Shown: positions 35,045 to 44,413 of the stretch, piece after piece
How positions within the stretch are numbered: position 1 is the first letter of the stretch
Layout: each line of letters opens with the position of its first letter
Source of the DNA: Pseudomonas mendocina
Lineage (GTDB): Bacteria; Pseudomonadota; Gammaproteobacteria; Pseudomonadales; Pseudomonadaceae
Direction: 5' to 3'
Length of the DNA stretch: 64,000 bases
Assembly: GCF_900636545.1 (NCBI RefSeq)
Contig: NZ_LR134290.1
Span: forward strand, 4,340,001-4,404,000
Notes under the pieces: model-generated
Told to the model about the DNA's origin: nothing
Databases searched by the model: none
What the model saw: only the letters and a program-made list of their open reading frames with translations
Made by a program: the position numbers and the translations under genes

Positions 35045-35355
35045 CGGATACTCCTAGCAATGAGTACGAAACAGGGGCGGCATTGTATCAGCAGGCCCAG
35101 CCGCCGGGTCAGACAGAATTGCCGATCATCAGTATCGAAACGGTCAATGAGCACGATCAGAATCTGTTCAAAGTCGCGCGAGCTAGAGCAATGCAAGGCA
35201 GAAGTAGGCGAGGAAGCGGAGTCTACTGATTGTAAATGAGCAGTACTCACTTCGTTCGCCCCTCCGGGGTCGCACTGAAGTGCGTTAGCCGCAAGCGGCT
35301 TTCCGAGCCTGCTTCTAACGCGGCAGCCGACGCGCAGCAGACTTTGGGCTGATTC
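35045..35355. other. 311-bp intergenic region containing a Pseudomonas repeat
   Basis: No gene. Most of it (35163-35349) is a repeat shared, in opposite orientation, with 48661-48790. The first 115 bp contain the ribA 5' region. Confidence 0.65.
35163..35349 (+). repeat. Dispersed intergenic repeat, copy 1
   Basis: Part A (35163-35251) includes AGAGCAATGCAAGGCA and TGTAAATGAGC. Part B (35304-35349) includes CGAGCCTG and GCCGACGCGCAGCAG. Both parts recur in the same order on the minus strand at 48661-48790. Copy 1 has about 50 extra bases between the parts, carrying their own short hairpins (GCCGCAAGCGGC). Confidence 0.7.
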
Positions 35356-36000
35356 TCATAGCTTGGACTCGAGCACTAGCATGCCCTGCTCCTCGCGCCA
35401 GCCCACCCGCCCGAGGAAGCTCATACCCAGAAGTGCCTCATGCGGCGCACCGCCCTCCAGTACCACCGCCTCGACGCCCAACACTTCCAAGTCGCCGATC
35501 TTGACCCGATCTAGCATCACGCGCCAACCGCGGGTCACGCCGCTGGCGGTACTGACCTGAAGGGGCCGGCCGCTGACACGATAATCGATGCCCAGACGTT
35601 TGGCGTGGGCGTCGTTAAGCGCAACCGAAGTCGCCCCGGTGTCGACCAGAAACTGCACGGTCTGGCCATTGACCGAGCCAGCCACCCAATAATGGCCGCC
35701 GATACCCTTGGCAATGCTCAGGCGCTTTTTCACCGGCTCGGCGAAGCCGGCACTGTATTCGCGGCTCATGGGATAGACGCGCTCGACACCATCGACACGT
35801 AGCACCGCACCCTGCTTGTCGACGCTGACTACCTGCACGCCACCCGGCCCGGTGTCACCGACACGGACCAGCTTGCGCTGACCGTCTACATTGACCACCG
35901 CCGCCCCAGGGAACAGGCCAACCACCTGAACCTGAGAAGCTGCCCAGGAAAAACTCGCACACGACAGCGCCAGCACGGCGAGACAGTGACGAAGCTGCAT
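35356..36000 (-). CDS. Retropepsin-like aspartic protease (TIGR02281-type), secreted
   Basis: 214 residues with a signal peptide (cut near SWAAS, 20). The C-terminal half carries FLVDTGATSVAL with catalytic Asp120-Thr-Gly, then ALLGMSFLGRV, the pattern of single-domain clan AA proteases that work as homodimers. The N-terminal domain (about 25-85) has a small beta fold typical of the family (VVNVDGQRKLVRVGDTGPGGVQVV). It likely acts in the periplasm; its substrate is unknown. It is followed by a binding-protein-like gene on the same strand order (PA4048-4049 position). Confidence 0.82.
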   Translation of the reverse strand: MQLRHCLAVLALSCASFSWAASQVQVVGLFPGAAVVNVDGQRKLVRVGDTGPGGVQVVSVDKQGAVLRVDGVERVYPMSREYSAGFAEPVKKRLSIAKGIGGHYWVAGSVNGQTVQFLVDTGATSVALNDAHAKRLGIDYRVSGRPLQVSTASGVTRGWRVMLDRVKIGDLEVLGVEAVVLEGGAPHEALLGMSFLGRVGWREEQGMLVLESKL

Positions 36001-36018
36001 GAATGAGGGTCTCCCGGC

Positions 36019-36753
36019 TCAGTCGAAGGGATAAGGCCAATGCCAGCGCGCGAAGATCGGCCGTAACTCGCCATTGGCGATAAGGGCAGCCATCCGCCGG
36101 TCATAAATCTCGGCCAGGACATGACCACGCGGCGTATCGGCAAAACCGAGATAAAGCGGCAGTTGCGTCAGATCCGTCACGCGGTAGCGCCGCGACTTGG
36201 CCGCCTCGCTCAGTACGTGATCGACCTCGGGGCGGGCGTCGATGTAGAAGTCGGCATGGCCCAGGTCGAGCATGCCAAGAATACCGGCCCGCCGCTGCAC
36301 TTCCCGGTAGTCGTGCACATTCGGCAGATATTCCTTGTAGCTGTAGCCTCGAACCCAGACCAGTCGATATTTGCCGATACTGTCCAGGGTAGGCAGCGGC
36401 TTGTCCTTGAGGCCGAGAGCGACGATCTGGTCACGATCATAGTGATACTTCGAATAGAACACCCCGTCCTTGACCTCGTCGCGATAGGAACCGACCCAGG
36501 CATCGGCCTCGCCACGCTGCACCAGCCCTACGGAGCGGGTATAGGGCACGCTGTGAATGTCCAGACGGACACCTGCGGGCTCGAAGACCTCGCGCATGAT
36601 GTCCCAACCCAGCCCCGTGCCGTCGGTCTCCGTATAGGCTTCCCACACCTCGCTGGCCAGGCGAATCTCATCTGGCTGGTCGCTGTCCGCCTGAACACCC
36701 GGCAACACACAGAGCATCAACAGTACACCCAGCCAGATCTGTTTCATCCGCAT
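36019..36753 (-). CDS. Periplasmic amino-acid-type solute-binding protein (SBP_bac_3-like)
   Basis: 244 residues. The ATG at 36753 has AGAGG five bases before it. Signal peptide cut near VQADS (23). The fold is that of family 3 binding proteins (WEAYTETDGTGLGWDIMREVFEPAGVRL, RSVGLVQRGEADAWVGSY). No ABC permease or ATPase is adjacent. It sits between pgpA and the retropepsin gene. Ligand unknown; many such orphan proteins in Pseudomonas are sensory or adaptors rather than transport components. Confidence 0.78.
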   Translation of the reverse strand: MRMKQIWLGVLLMLCVLPGVQADSDQPDEIRLASEVWEAYTETDGTGLGWDIMREVFEPAGVRLDIHSVPYTRSVGLVQRGEADAWVGSYRDEVKDGVFYSKYHYDRDQIVALGLKDKPLPTLDSIGKYRLVWVRGYSYKEYLPNVHDYREVQRRAGILGMLDLGHADFYIDARPEVDHVLSEAAKSRRYRVTDLTQLPLYLGFADTPRGHVLAEIYDRRMAALIANGELRPIFARWHWPYPFD

Positions 36754-36762
36754 GCCAGCCTC

Positions 36763-37290
36763 TCAGAGCCAGAGCCCGGCTCCATAGTTGCTCCAGCCCC
36801 AGACCAGCCCCTGCATGGCCAGCCAGGCGAAGACCCCGGCGATGATGTCATCGAGCATGATGCCGACACCGCCATGCACATGGCGGTCGATCCAGCGAAT
36901 CGGCCAGGGCTTGACGATGTCGAACACACGAAACATGAGAAAGCCTAGCAGCAACCAGACCCAACCCTCGGGGACCAGCCAGAGGGTGATCCACATGCCG
37001 ACCATCTCGTCCCAGACGATGCCTTCATGGTCGTGCACGCGCAGGTCGTCGGCGACCTTGCCGCACAGCCAGAAGCCGAACAGCATGGTCACGCCGAGCA
37101 TCAGCCAGTAGCCCCAATCCGGCAGCATCTGCCACAGCGGCACGAACGGCAGCGCCACCAGCGAGCCCCAGGTGCCGGGTGCCTTGGGCAATGTGCCAGA
37201 GCCGAAACCGAAGGCGATGAAATGCCAGGGGTTGCGCCACACCGAGGGCGGTACGTATTCGGCGGGAACCTGGTTGGGGTGATCGGTCAC
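36763..37290 (-). CDS. pgpA: Phosphatidylglycerophosphatase A
   Basis: 175 residues from a GTG at 37290, preferred because GGAG lies five bases before it and MTDHPNQVPAEYVPPSVWRN is the usual Pseudomonas beginning; a GTG at 37296 is the alternative. Motifs include GTLPKAPGTWGSL, VWDEMVGMW and FDIVKPWPI with membrane helices. It removes phosphate from phosphatidylglycerophosphate to make phosphatidylglycerol in the inner membrane. It follows thiL by 15 bp as part of the ribE-to-pgpA unit. Confidence 0.95.
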   Translation of the reverse strand: MTDHPNQVPAEYVPPSVWRNPWHFIAFGFGSGTLPKAPGTWGSLVALPFVPLWQMLPDWGYWLMLGVTMLFGFWLCGKVADDLRVHDHEGIVWDEMVGMWITLWLVPEGWVWLLLGFLMFRVFDIVKPWPIRWIDRHVHGGVGIMLDDIIAGVFAWLAMQGLVWGWSNYGAGLWL

Positions 37291-37305
37291 GCGCACTCCG
37301 TCCTG

Positions 37306-38259
37306 TCAGAAATGTTGGTAGCCGCCGGTTGGCGGATCGATAGGCTGGCCAGCGGCATCCAGCAACTGTACCCCAGCGCCTGCCTGCACGCGGCCGATAA
37401 CACGCACTTCGGGCCAATCGGCTTGCAGCTGCGCGAGCCGGGCTGGCGGCAGGGTAAAGGCCAGACGGTAGTCGTCGCCACCACCCAGGGCGCAGAGCCG
37501 CGCCTGCTCTTCGCCAGCGAACGCAAGCAGCGGCGCAGACAGCGGAACCTGTTCCAATTCGATCTGCAGGGCGACCTGTGAAGCCTTGGCGATATGCCCG
37601 CAGTCGGCGAGCAGACCATCGGAAATATCCAGGGCAGACGTGGCAAGGCCGCGCAGCGCCTGGCCCAGGGCCAACTGTGGTTGTGGCGACCAGTAGCGCG
37701 CCAGCAGTGCCTCGCGGATACCATCTTGCGCATCACGCTGTCCCAGCACCAGCGGCAACGCCCCTGCCGCATCACCCAGTTCGCCACCGACACAGAGCAG
37801 ATCACCCACCTGAGCACCACTGCGCAGCAGGGCATCCCCGGCCGGAACACGGCCGAACACAGTCAGCGTCAGGCTCAACGGACCGCGTGTCGTATCGCCA
37901 CCGACCAGTGCCAATGAGCAGTTTTGCGCCATGAGTTGCAAGCCGCGAGCGAACTCGGCCAGCCAGACTTCATCGGCGTTCGGCAAGGTCAGAGCGAGGG
38001 TAAAGGCCTGCGGCGTGGCACCCATGGCAGCCAGATCGCTGGCCGAGACAGCCAGCGCACGCTGACCGAGGAGAAAGGCATCGCAGGGTTCGGGGAAGTG
38101 CACCCCGGCAACCAAGGTGTCGGTGGAAACCGCCAGCTGTTCACCGGCGGGCAACGCCAGCAGCGCGCAGTCATCACCAATACCGAGAACCACTCCGTCG
38201 CCGCCCTGAGCACAACGAGCGGCGGCGAAATAGTGGCGGATCAGTTCGAACTCATTCAC
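37306..38259 (-). CDS. thiL: Thiamine-monophosphate kinase
   Basis: 317 residues of the PurM-like ATP-binding family. GIGDDCALL (Asp cluster binding Mg-ATP), [12 protein letters not shown], and [12 protein letters not shown] near the end match ThiL. It phosphorylates thiamine monophosphate to thiamine diphosphate, the cofactor used by Dxs upstream. The start overlaps the nusB stop by 4 bp, so it is translationally coupled. Confidence 0.96.
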   Translation of the reverse strand: MNEFELIRHYFAAARCAQGGDGVVLGIGDDCALLALPAGEQLAVSTDTLVAGVHFPEPCDAFLLGQRALAVSASDLAAMGATPQAFTLALTLPNADEVWLAEFARGLQLMAQNCSLALVGGDTTRGPLSLTLTVFGRVPAGDALLRSGAQVGDLLCVGGELGDAAGALPLVLGQRDAQDGIREALLARYWSPQPQLALGQALRGLATSALDISDGLLADCGHIAKASQVALQIELEQVPLSAPLLAFAGEEQARLCALGGGDDYRLAFTLPPARLAQLQADWPEVRVIGRVQAGAGVQLLDAAGQPIDPPTGGYQHF

Positions 38260-38735
38260 CGTTTGTTGGCGTTGACTTCGGCGGCACGTAGCGTGGGCGC
38301 TAGCTTGTCGAGGATGCCGTTGACGAACTTGTGCCCGTCGGTGGCACCGAACACCTTGGCCAACTCGATACCTTCGTTGATCACCACCTTGTAGGGGACG
38401 TCGACGCGGTTCTTCAACTCGTAGGTGGACAGGCGCAGGATGGCCAGTTCGACCGGATCGATCTCTTCCAGCGGACGATCGAGCAGCGGCGTGAAAGCGC
38501 CGTCCAGCTCGGTCTTCTGCCGCGGCACGCCGTGCAGGATCTCGTGGAAGTAGGCACCGTCGACCTTGCTGAAGTCATTGTCGACGCGGAACTGCGCTTC
38601 GATCTCGTTCAGCGGCTGCCCGGCGATATGCCAGGAGTACAGGGCCTGCATGGCCAGAGTACGGGCTTCGCGACGAGCGAGAATCTTGCCGCTGGGGCCT
38701 TTCTTGGCCGGCTGGCCGTTACCGGAGTTGCTCAC
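38256..38735 (-). CDS. nusB: Transcription antitermination factor NusB
   Basis: 159 residues, all-helical, with [16 protein letters not shown] at the N-terminus and [25 protein letters not shown] at the C-terminus. With NusE (S10) it binds boxA RNA and supports rRNA antitermination. The start overlaps the ribH stop by 4 bp and the stop overlaps thiL. The ribH-nusB-thiL arrangement is conserved in proteobacteria. Confidence 0.97.
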   Translation of the reverse strand: MSNSGNGQPAKKGPSGKILARREARTLAMQALYSWHIAGQPLNEIEAQFRVDNDFSKVDGAYFHEILHGVPRQKTELDGAFTPLLDRPLEEIDPVELAILRLSTYELKNRVDVPYKVVINEGIELAKVFGATDGHKFVNGILDKLAPTLRAAEVNANKR

Positions 38736-39208
38736 TTGGCCTCCAACTGCGCCAGCAGACTGACCATTTCCAGGGCAGACAGCGCAGCTTCGGCACCCTT
38801 GTTACCCGCCTTGGTGCCGGAACGTTCGATGGCTTGTTCGATGGAGTCGACGGTCAGGACGCCGAAGGCGACCGGTACGCCGTATTCCATGGAGACCTGG
38901 GCCAGGCCCTTGGTGCACTCGCCAGCGACGTATTCGAAGTGCGGAGTGCCGCCACGAATGACCGCACCCAGGGCGATGATCGCCGCGTATTCGCCACGCT
39001 GGGCGACCTTCTGGGTGACCAGTGGAATCTCGAAGGCACCCGGAGCACGGATGATGGTGATGTCGCTCTCGCTAACACCGTGGCGAACCAGAGCGTCGAT
39101 GGCGCCGCTGACCAGGCTCTCGACGACGAAGCTGTTGAAACGGCCTACCACCAGGGCGTATTTGCCCTTCGGGGCGATGAAGGTACCTTCGATGGTCTTC
39201 AGGGTCAT
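38732..39208 (-). CDS. ribH: 6,7-dimethyl-8-ribityllumazine synthase
   Basis: 158 residues from the ATG at 39208. The upstream in-frame extension to 39322 runs through a hairpin repeat and was rejected. Motifs: [45 protein letters not shown] (substrate loop) and the [16 protein letters not shown] helix. It joins the RibBA and RibD products to form lumazine. ribBA lies 233 bp upstream with two large hairpins between. Confidence 0.96.
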   Translation of the reverse strand: MTLKTIEGTFIAPKGKYALVVGRFNSFVVESLVSGAIDALVRHGVSESDITIIRAPGAFEIPLVTQKVAQRGEYAAIIALGAVIRGGTPHFEYVAGECTKGLAQVSMEYGVPVAFGVLTVDSIEQAIERSGTKAGNKGAEAALSALEMVSLLAQLEAK

Positions 39209-39310
39209 GACGGGTCTCACATGGGTTAAAGAGCCAGGGCATCGTTGCTCTGAAAATAAAATTCGTTTGTCAGCGTAGCCCCATTGCCAGAAACAGAGGG
39301 CTCGCTTTCT

Positions 39311-39336
39311 CCCCTCTCCCATTTATGGGAGAGGGG
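39311..39336 (-). repeat. Hairpin between ribBA and ribH (1)
   Basis: CCCCTCTCCCAT and ATGGGAGAGGGG are perfect inverted arms around a 2-nt loop. It belongs to the CCTCTCCC/GGGAGAGG class of dispersed hairpins. Confidence 0.65.
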
Positions 39337-39387
39337 CCGGGGGAGAGGGTCGGCGTTGACCACAACACCCTCTCCCGCCCTGCGGGC

Positions 39388-39413
39388 ACCCTCTCCCGCA
39401 AGCGGGAGAGGGT
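39388..39413 (-). repeat. Hairpin between ribBA and ribH (2)
   Basis: ACCCTCTCCCGC-AA-GCGGGAGAGGGT, perfect 12-bp arms. It lies 29 bp after the ribBA stop and could attenuate transcription into ribH or protect the upstream mRNA. No U run is seen on the minus strand. Confidence 0.65.
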
Positions 39414-39441
39414 CATCAGATGCGGCTCTTCGAGCCGCCTG

Positions 39442-40521
39442 TTAATCAGCCGGCAGGTATTCTACAACTTCGAGGTCGAAGCCGGATATCGCGTTGAACT
39501 TCATCGGCGAGCTCATCAGGCGCATCTTGCGTACGCCAAGATCGCGCAGGATCTGCGAACCGGCGCCCACCGTGCTGTAGGTCGCAGGATTGGCCGGTTG
39601 CTGACGACCGATCAGCGCCAGCAGCTCGGGCCCGGTCAGCGGGTTGCCGAGCAGCAGCACCACGCCGCTACCCGCCTTGGCCACTTCGGCCATGGCCGCA
39701 CGCATGCTCCAGCGCCCGGGCTGGTTGACCAGGAACAGGTCGCGCAGCGGGTCCATGTTGTGCACGCGCACCAGGGTCGGCTCTTCCGCGCAGACGGTGC
39801 CCAGGGTCAACGCCATGTGCGCGGTATTCTCCACGCCATCACGGTAGGTCACCAGATTGAACTGGCCCAGCTCGGTGTCCAGCGGCTGCTCGCTGATGCG
39901 CTCGACCGTGCGCTCGTGAATCAGGCGGTAGTGGATCAGGTCAGCGATGGTGCCAATCTTCAAACCGTGCTCTTCAGCGAACTTTTCCAGCTCCGGGCGA
40001 CGCGCCATGGTGCCGTCGTCGTTCATGATCTCGCAGATCACCCCGCTTGGTTCGAAACCGCCCATACGCGCCAGATCGCAGGCCGCTTCGGTATGGCCGG
40101 CACGGGCCAGCACACCACCGGGCTGGGCCATCAGCGGGAAGATGTGCCCCGGGCTGACGATATCCTCAGCCACGGCGTTGCGCGCGACCGCAGCCTGCAC
40201 GGTACGCGCACGATCGGCAGCCGAGATACCGGTGGTCACACCCTCGGCGGCCTCGATGGAGACGGTGAACTTGGTGCCGAAACCCGAGCCATTGCGCGGC
40301 GACATCAGCGGCAGATTGAGCAGCTCGCAGCGCTCGCGAGTCATGGGCATGCAGATAAGGCCACGGGCGAAGCGGGCCATGAAATTGATGTGCTCGGCGG
40401 TGACGCATTCGGAGGCGATGATGATGTCGCCTTCGTTCTCGCGGTCCTCGTCATCCATGAGGATGACCATCTTGCCGGCGCGAATGTCTTCGATCAGTTC
40501 TTCAGCGGTATTGAGCGCCAT
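39442..40521 (-). CDS. ribBA: 3,4-dihydroxy-2-butanone-4-phosphate synthase with degenerate GCH II domain
   Basis: 359 residues from the ATG at 40521. The N-terminal DHBP synthase is intact ([10 protein letters not shown] at 23-32, [23 protein letters not shown]). The C-terminal half has the GTP cyclohydrolase II fold, but the zinc motif C-x10-C-x-C is absent: the matching segment reads [20 protein letters not shown]. It therefore probably makes only the four-carbon unit for riboflavin, with RibA (34424-35044) providing GCH II. Located between ribE (12 bp) and ribH. Confidence 0.94.
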   Translation of the reverse strand: MALNTAEELIEDIRAGKMVILMDDEDRENEGDIIIASECVTAEHINFMARFARGLICMPMTRERCELLNLPLMSPRNGSGFGTKFTVSIEAAEGVTTGISAADRARTVQAAVARNAVAEDIVSPGHIFPLMAQPGGVLARAGHTEAACDLARMGGFEPSGVICEIMNDDGTMARRPELEKFAEEHGLKIGTIADLIHYRLIHERTVERISEQPLDTELGQFNLVTYRDGVENTAHMALTLGTVCAEEPTLVRVHNMDPLRDLFLVNQPGRWSMRAAMAEVAKAGSGVVLLLGNPLTGPELLALIGRQQPANPATYSTVGAGSQILRDLGVRKMRLMSSPMKFNAISGFDLEVVEYLPAD

Positions 40522-40532
40522 CGGGCGTCTCC

Positions 40533-41195
40533 TCAATTCTTCAGGTAGCCGTGTTCGGCGAGAAAGCTTTCGGTCAGGCCCGAGGCCTTGGGTTCGGCGG
40601 CCTTGTCGCCGAGCAGCAGGCGCTCCAGATAACGTGCCAGCAGATCGACTTCGAGGTTGACCTTACGCCCGGCCTGATAGTCGACCATGATGGTCTCGGC
40701 CAGGGTGTGCGGCACGATGGTCAGCTCGAATTCGGCGCCATCGACGGCGTTGACGGTCAGGCTGGTGCCGTCGACGGTGATCGAGCCCTTGTGCGCGATG
40801 TACTTGGCCAATTCGCGCGGGGCGCGCACCTTGAGCTGCACGGCGCGGGCGTTATCGGCGCGCGAGACGATCTCGCCGACGCCATCGACATGGCCGCTGA
40901 CGAGGTGCCCGCCGAGGCGACTGGTGGGCGTCAGGGCCTTCTCCAGATTCACGGCACTGCCGGGCTTGAGATCGACGAAGGCGGTACGCGCCAGCGTCTC
41001 GCGGCTGACGTCGGCCCAGAAGCCGTCGCCGGGCAATTCCACGGCGGTCAGGCAGATGCCGTTGACGGCAATACTGTCGCCGAGTTTGACGTCGCCCAGG
41101 TCGAGTTTGCCGGTGGCCACATAGACGCGCACGTCGCCGCCCTTGGGCGTCATGGCGCGGATACTGCCGATGGCTTCGATTATGCCGGTGAACAT
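40533..41195 (-). CDS. ribE: Riboflavin synthase (alpha chain)
   Basis: 220 residues with two tandem lumazine-binding domains. It starts [12 protein letters not shown], with second-repeat signals [18 protein letters not shown] and [18 protein letters not shown]. It dismutates two lumazines into riboflavin. First gene after the FMN riboswitch at 41328-41477, so this enzyme and the genes behind it are likely controlled by FMN. A trailing tail (about 200-220) is longer than in E. coli. Confidence 0.96.
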   Translation of the reverse strand: MFTGIIEAIGSIRAMTPKGGDVRVYVATGKLDLGDVKLGDSIAVNGICLTAVELPGDGFWADVSRETLARTAFVDLKPGSAVNLEKALTPTSRLGGHLVSGHVDGVGEIVSRADNARAVQLKVRAPRELAKYIAHKGSITVDGTSLTVNAVDGAEFELTIVPHTLAETIMVDYQAGRKVNLEVDLLARYLERLLLGDKAAEPKASGLTESFLAEHGYLKN

Positions 41196-41540
41196 ATGCC
41201 CTCCGGTTTCATGTTGAGGATATTGCTGAACAGCATGGACGAACTCCTGTTTTGGTCAAAAACAGGGCAATGCCGATCGATAGGGATTTCACGGACACGC
41301 AAAAGGCGCCCGAGGAGGGAATCCCGCTCTCTCTTTATCCGGACTATACCGTCGGCCCCGGAATCGCACCGGGTCTGCTGGACCTCGCCCGGCAGATGCC
41401 ATGACGAGCGCTCGCGGGCTAGGTTCTGCGAACCATTACCGCCGGTGGGGAATCACACCCCGCCCTGAGAACGTTGCGGCCACATGCAAATGACCGCGTG
41501 GCGTTGTACCACATTTGTTGGAACAACGCATGGCCCTGTA
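41196..41540. other. 345-bp region holding the FMN riboswitch
   Basis: No gene. The FMN riboswitch covers 41328-41477; the remaining 132 bp lead to ribE and carry the expected expression platform, which was not resolved by eye. Confidence 0.7.
41328..41477 (-). ncRNA. FMN riboswitch (RFN element) upstream of ribE
   Basis: On the minus strand it runs from AACGTTCTCAGGGCGGGGTG through GATTCCCCACCGGCGGTAATG, AGCCCGCGAGCG, CAGCAGACCCGGTG and GATTCCGGGGCCGACGGTATAGTCCGGAT to AAAGAGAG. All core RFN segments are present in order. FMN binding is expected to reduce ribE and downstream expression. Confidence 0.95.
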
Positions 41541-42656
41541 TTAACGGGCTTTCGGTAGCGCGGTGATCTGCCAGTCGTCGCCAACGGCGCGGATATCGAG
41601 AATCTGCAATTCCGGCGCCTCGGCCATGCGGTTGAGCGGCAGGTCGAGCAGAGGCCGCGCATGGGAGCCCAGCAACTTGGGCGCGACGAAGATCCGGTAT
41701 TCGTCGACCAGCCCGGCGCGGGCAAAGGCACCCGCCAGACGCGGCCCGGCCTCTACCAGCACTTCGTTGACGCCACGGCCCGCCAACTCCTGCAACAACT
41801 TGCGCAAGTCGACATGACCATTGCTACCCGGCACGGCGAGCAGCTCGTGGCCATCGGCCAGATAGCGGTCACGCGCAGCGGCTGCAGCACAGGTCGCCAC
41901 CAACGCCGGGCCGACCTGGAAGAACGCCTTGCTCAGCGGCACTCGCAGCCGACCGTCGACCAACACACGCAGCGGCGGGCGGCGCTGCGCCAGGGCGGTC
42001 AGCTCGGCGCCGAGGCCCAGTTCATCAGGGCGTACGGTCAGGCGGGCATCATCGGCCAGCACGGTGTCGGCGCCACTGAGCACCACACTGGACTGCGCGC
42101 GCAAACGCTGCACCTCGGCGCGCGCTGCCGGCCCGGTGATCCACTGGCTTTCGCCGCTGGCCATGGCCGTGCGGCCATCCAGGCTCATCGCCGATTTGAC
42201 CCGCACGAACGGCAGGCCGGTTTCCATGCGTTTGATGAAACCGGCATTGAGCGCACGCGCCTCGCTTTCCAGCACGCCGCTGCGCACTTCAATACCAGCG
42301 TTCATCAGGCGCAACAGACCATTGCCGGCCACTTGCGGGTTGGGGTCCTGCATCGCTGCAACTACCCGGCTGACACCAGCGGCGACCAGCGCATCGGCGC
42401 ACGGCGGTGTACGCCCATGGTGGCTGCAAGGTTCCAGGGTGACATAGGCAGTGGCGCCGCGCGCCTTGTCGCCGGCCTGGCGCAACGCGTGCACCTCGGC
42501 ATGCGGCTCACCGGCACGGGCATGCCAGCCCTCGCCGACGATCTCGCCATCACGCACGATGACGCAGCCAACGCGTGGGTTCGGATGGGTGGAATAAAGA
42601 CCTTTGCGCGCCAGCCACAGGGCGCGCGCCATGAACAACTGATCGTGCTCGCTCAT
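41541..42656 (-). CDS. ribD: Bifunctional riboflavin deaminase/reductase
   Basis: 371 residues. The N-terminal cytidine-deaminase-like domain has zinc ligands His52 (PHAEVHAL, with catalytic Glu54), Cys77 and Cys86 ([11 protein letters not shown]). The C-terminal NADPH reductase domain begins near 150 ([20 protein letters not shown]). It performs the second and third steps of riboflavin synthesis. The start overlaps the nrdR stop by 4 bp, so nrdR-ribD is a unit upstream of the riboswitch and not under its control. Confidence 0.96.
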   Translation of the reverse strand: MSEHDQLFMARALWLARKGLYSTHPNPRVGCVIVRDGEIVGEGWHARAGEPHAEVHALRQAGDKARGATAYVTLEPCSHHGRTPPCADALVAAGVSRVVAAMQDPNPQVAGNGLLRLMNAGIEVRSGVLESEARALNAGFIKRMETGLPFVRVKSAMSLDGRTAMASGESQWITGPAARAEVQRLRAQSSVVLSGADTVLADDARLTVRPDELGLGAELTALAQRRPPLRVLVDGRLRVPLSKAFFQVGPALVATCAAAAARDRYLADGHELLAVPGSNGHVDLRKLLQELAGRGVNEVLVEAGPRLAGAFARAGLVDEYRIFVAPKLLGSHARPLLDLPLNRMAEAPELQILDIRAVGDDWQITALPKAR

Positions 42657-43120
42657 CGGCTTTTCGACGGCTCCCGGGCCAGACGCTCGATTTCTTCGCG
42701 GAATTCGTTCAGATCCTGGAAGCGGCGGTAGACCGAAGCAAAACGAATGTAGGCCACCTCATCGAGCTTGCTCAGCTCGGTCATCACCAGCTCGCCCAGC
42801 ACCAGCGACTTCACCTCGCGCTCGCCGGTGGCACGAAGTTGCTGCTTGATACGGGCGATGGCCTCTTCCAGGCGCTCGACGCTCACCGGGCGTTTTTCCA
42901 GCGCGCGCTGCATGCCGGCGCGCAATTTCTCTTCATCGAAAGGCTGGCGGCTGCCGTCCTGTTTGATCAGACGCGGCATCACCAGCTCGGCGGTTTCGAA
43001 GGTGGTGAAACGCTCGCCACAGGCCACGCATTCGCGGCGGCGGCGGACCTGGTCGCCCTCAGCGACCAGGCGGGAATCGATGACCTTGGTGTCGTTGGCG
43101 GCGCAGAAGGGACAATGCAT
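42653..43120 (-). CDS. nrdR: Ribonucleotide reductase repressor NrdR
   Basis: 155 residues from the ATG at 43120. The Zn-ribbon is Cys3, Cys6, Cys31 and Cys34 (MHCPFC and CVACGERF); the ATP-cone domain follows ([21 protein letters not shown]). It senses ATP/dATP and represses nrd genes. The nrdR-ribD pairing is very common in bacteria. An in-frame extension to 43165 was rejected because the Zn-ribbon normally begins at the N-terminus. Confidence 0.96.
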   Translation of the reverse strand: MHCPFCAANDTKVIDSRLVAEGDQVRRRRECVACGERFTTFETAELVMPRLIKQDGSRQPFDEEKLRAGMQRALEKRPVSVERLEEAIARIKQQLRATGEREVKSLVLGELVMTELSKLDEVAYIRFASVYRRFQDLNEFREEIERLAREPSKSR

Positions 43121-43262
43121 GGCAGGCGCAGACCGATTGGCGGCAAAGTCGCCATGGTAGCGCATAGCACGCCATTGAAAAATGTAAGGAGCGTTGAGAT
43201 GGCCTGCTTAGACAGCGCAAGACAAATTAAGCTAGGCCCAAGCACTCCAAGAGCAACCTGCC

Positions 43263-43703
43263 ATGAACCGATACCTGAACTTCCTGCCGCTGGCATTGAG
43301 CAGCCTGCTAGCCGCCTGCGCCAATGAACCCACGGCTACCACACCGCCTGCCACGCCTGCTCCGACAAAGACCGAAGCCATTTCGCCTATTGTCCAGGGA
43401 CCTGGTCTGCGCGGCGAGCTGATCGGCGTGGCCGCGGGCGCCGATGTCGATCTGGCGCTGCTGGGCGTGGACATGCGCGGCCGGCCGCGCGCCGTGCTTG
43501 CCCAGGCCCATCTGCGTGGCAACGGCGAAACGCTGCCATTTCATCTGCCACTGAACGACCGGCAGGTACCGCAGGACCTGCGCCTGGAACTGCGCGGCCG
43601 GGTCAGTCAATCAGGGCGCCTGGTACAACGCCTGCCGGCACGCAGCATTGCCGAACTCAGCGACCAGGACCTGGGCGCGCTGCATCTGGTACCGGCCCCA
43701 TGA
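43263..43703 (+). CDS. Lipoprotein, YbaY/YscW-like
   Basis: 146 residues with a lipoprotein signal, lipobox LLAAC and lipidated Cys19. After a Pro/Thr linker (about 22-40) comes one beta-rich domain (ELIGVAAGADVDLALLGVDMRGRPRAVLAQ, LPFHLPLNDRQVPQDLRLELRGRV) resembling YbaY/type III secretion pilotin-type lipoproteins. Its stop overlaps the methyltransferase start by 4 bp. Function unknown; likely envelope-related. Confidence 0.75.
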   Translation: MNRYLNFLPLALSSLLAACANEPTATTPPATPAPTKTEAISPIVQGPGLRGELIGVAAGADVDLALLGVDMRGRPRAVLAQAHLRGNGETLPFHLPLNDRQVPQDLRLELRGRVSQSGRLVQRLPARSIAELSDQDLGALHLVPAP

Positions 43704-44359
43704 CTCCGCCCGAAGCGTTGCAGCAGACGTTGAGCGAGCTGCTCGGCGATGCCCGCCTGGTGGCCGAAACCCTGCCGGGCACCGATATCGCCCTGTGGCT
43801 GATCGACGCCAGCAACATGGACCGCGCCTTCAACCCCGAGGAAACCCGACGCATTCTCGAAGAGCCGCCCTACTGGTGCTTCTGCTGGGCCAGCGGCCTG
43901 GTGCTGGCGCGCTGGCTGGCGGAACGTCCCGAATGGGTTCGCGGCAAACGCGTGCTGGATTTCGGCGCAGGCTCCGGCGTCGCCGCGATTGCCGCCGCCA
44001 GGGCCGGGGCAGCCGAGGTGGTGGCCTGCGACCTCGACCGCCTGGCACTGGCCGCCTGCCATGCCAATGCCGAGCTCAATGGCGTGACGCTGAATTACTC
44101 GGAAGATTTCTTCGCCGAAGCTGATCGCTTCGACCTGATCCTGGTAGCCGACGTGCTCTATGATCGCGCCAATCTGCCGTTGCTGGACCACTTCCTCAGC
44201 CGCGGGCGCCAGGCGCTGGTGGCTGATTCCCGGGTCAAAGACTTCCAGCATCCGCTCTACCAACGCCTGGCCCTGCTGGAGGGCTGCACCTGGCCGGACC
44301 TGGCCGAGCCCGCGGAATTTCGCGAGGTCAGCCTGTATCACGCGGCGCGCCCCTTGTAA
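43700..44359 (+). CDS. SAM-dependent methyltransferase (PrmA/ETFKMT-like)
   Basis: 219 residues. SAM motif I is LDFGAGSGVAAIAAA (86-100), motif II is VACDLDRLALAACHANAELNG and motif IV is FDLILVADVLYD. The closest pattern is the lysine methyltransferase group that includes PrmA and the electron-transfer-flavoprotein beta-lysine methyltransferase; nicotinamide N-methyltransferase-like annotation is also common for this group. Coupled by a 4-bp overlap to the lipoprotein gene, with ybbN 54 bp downstream. Protein substrate not determined. Confidence 0.82.
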   Translation: MTPPEALQQTLSELLGDARLVAETLPGTDIALWLIDASNMDRAFNPEETRRILEEPPYWCFCWASGLVLARWLAERPEWVRGKRVLDFGAGSGVAAIAAARAGAAEVVACDLDRLALAACHANAELNGVTLNYSEDFFAEADRFDLILVADVLYDRANLPLLDHFLSRGRQALVADSRVKDFQHPLYQRLALLEGCTWPDLAEPAEFREVSLYHAARPL

Positions 44360-44413
44360 CCGCGCCCCGCTGCCCGCATTAATAGACCATTGCCCTGCCT
44401 TTCGAGACCGACC

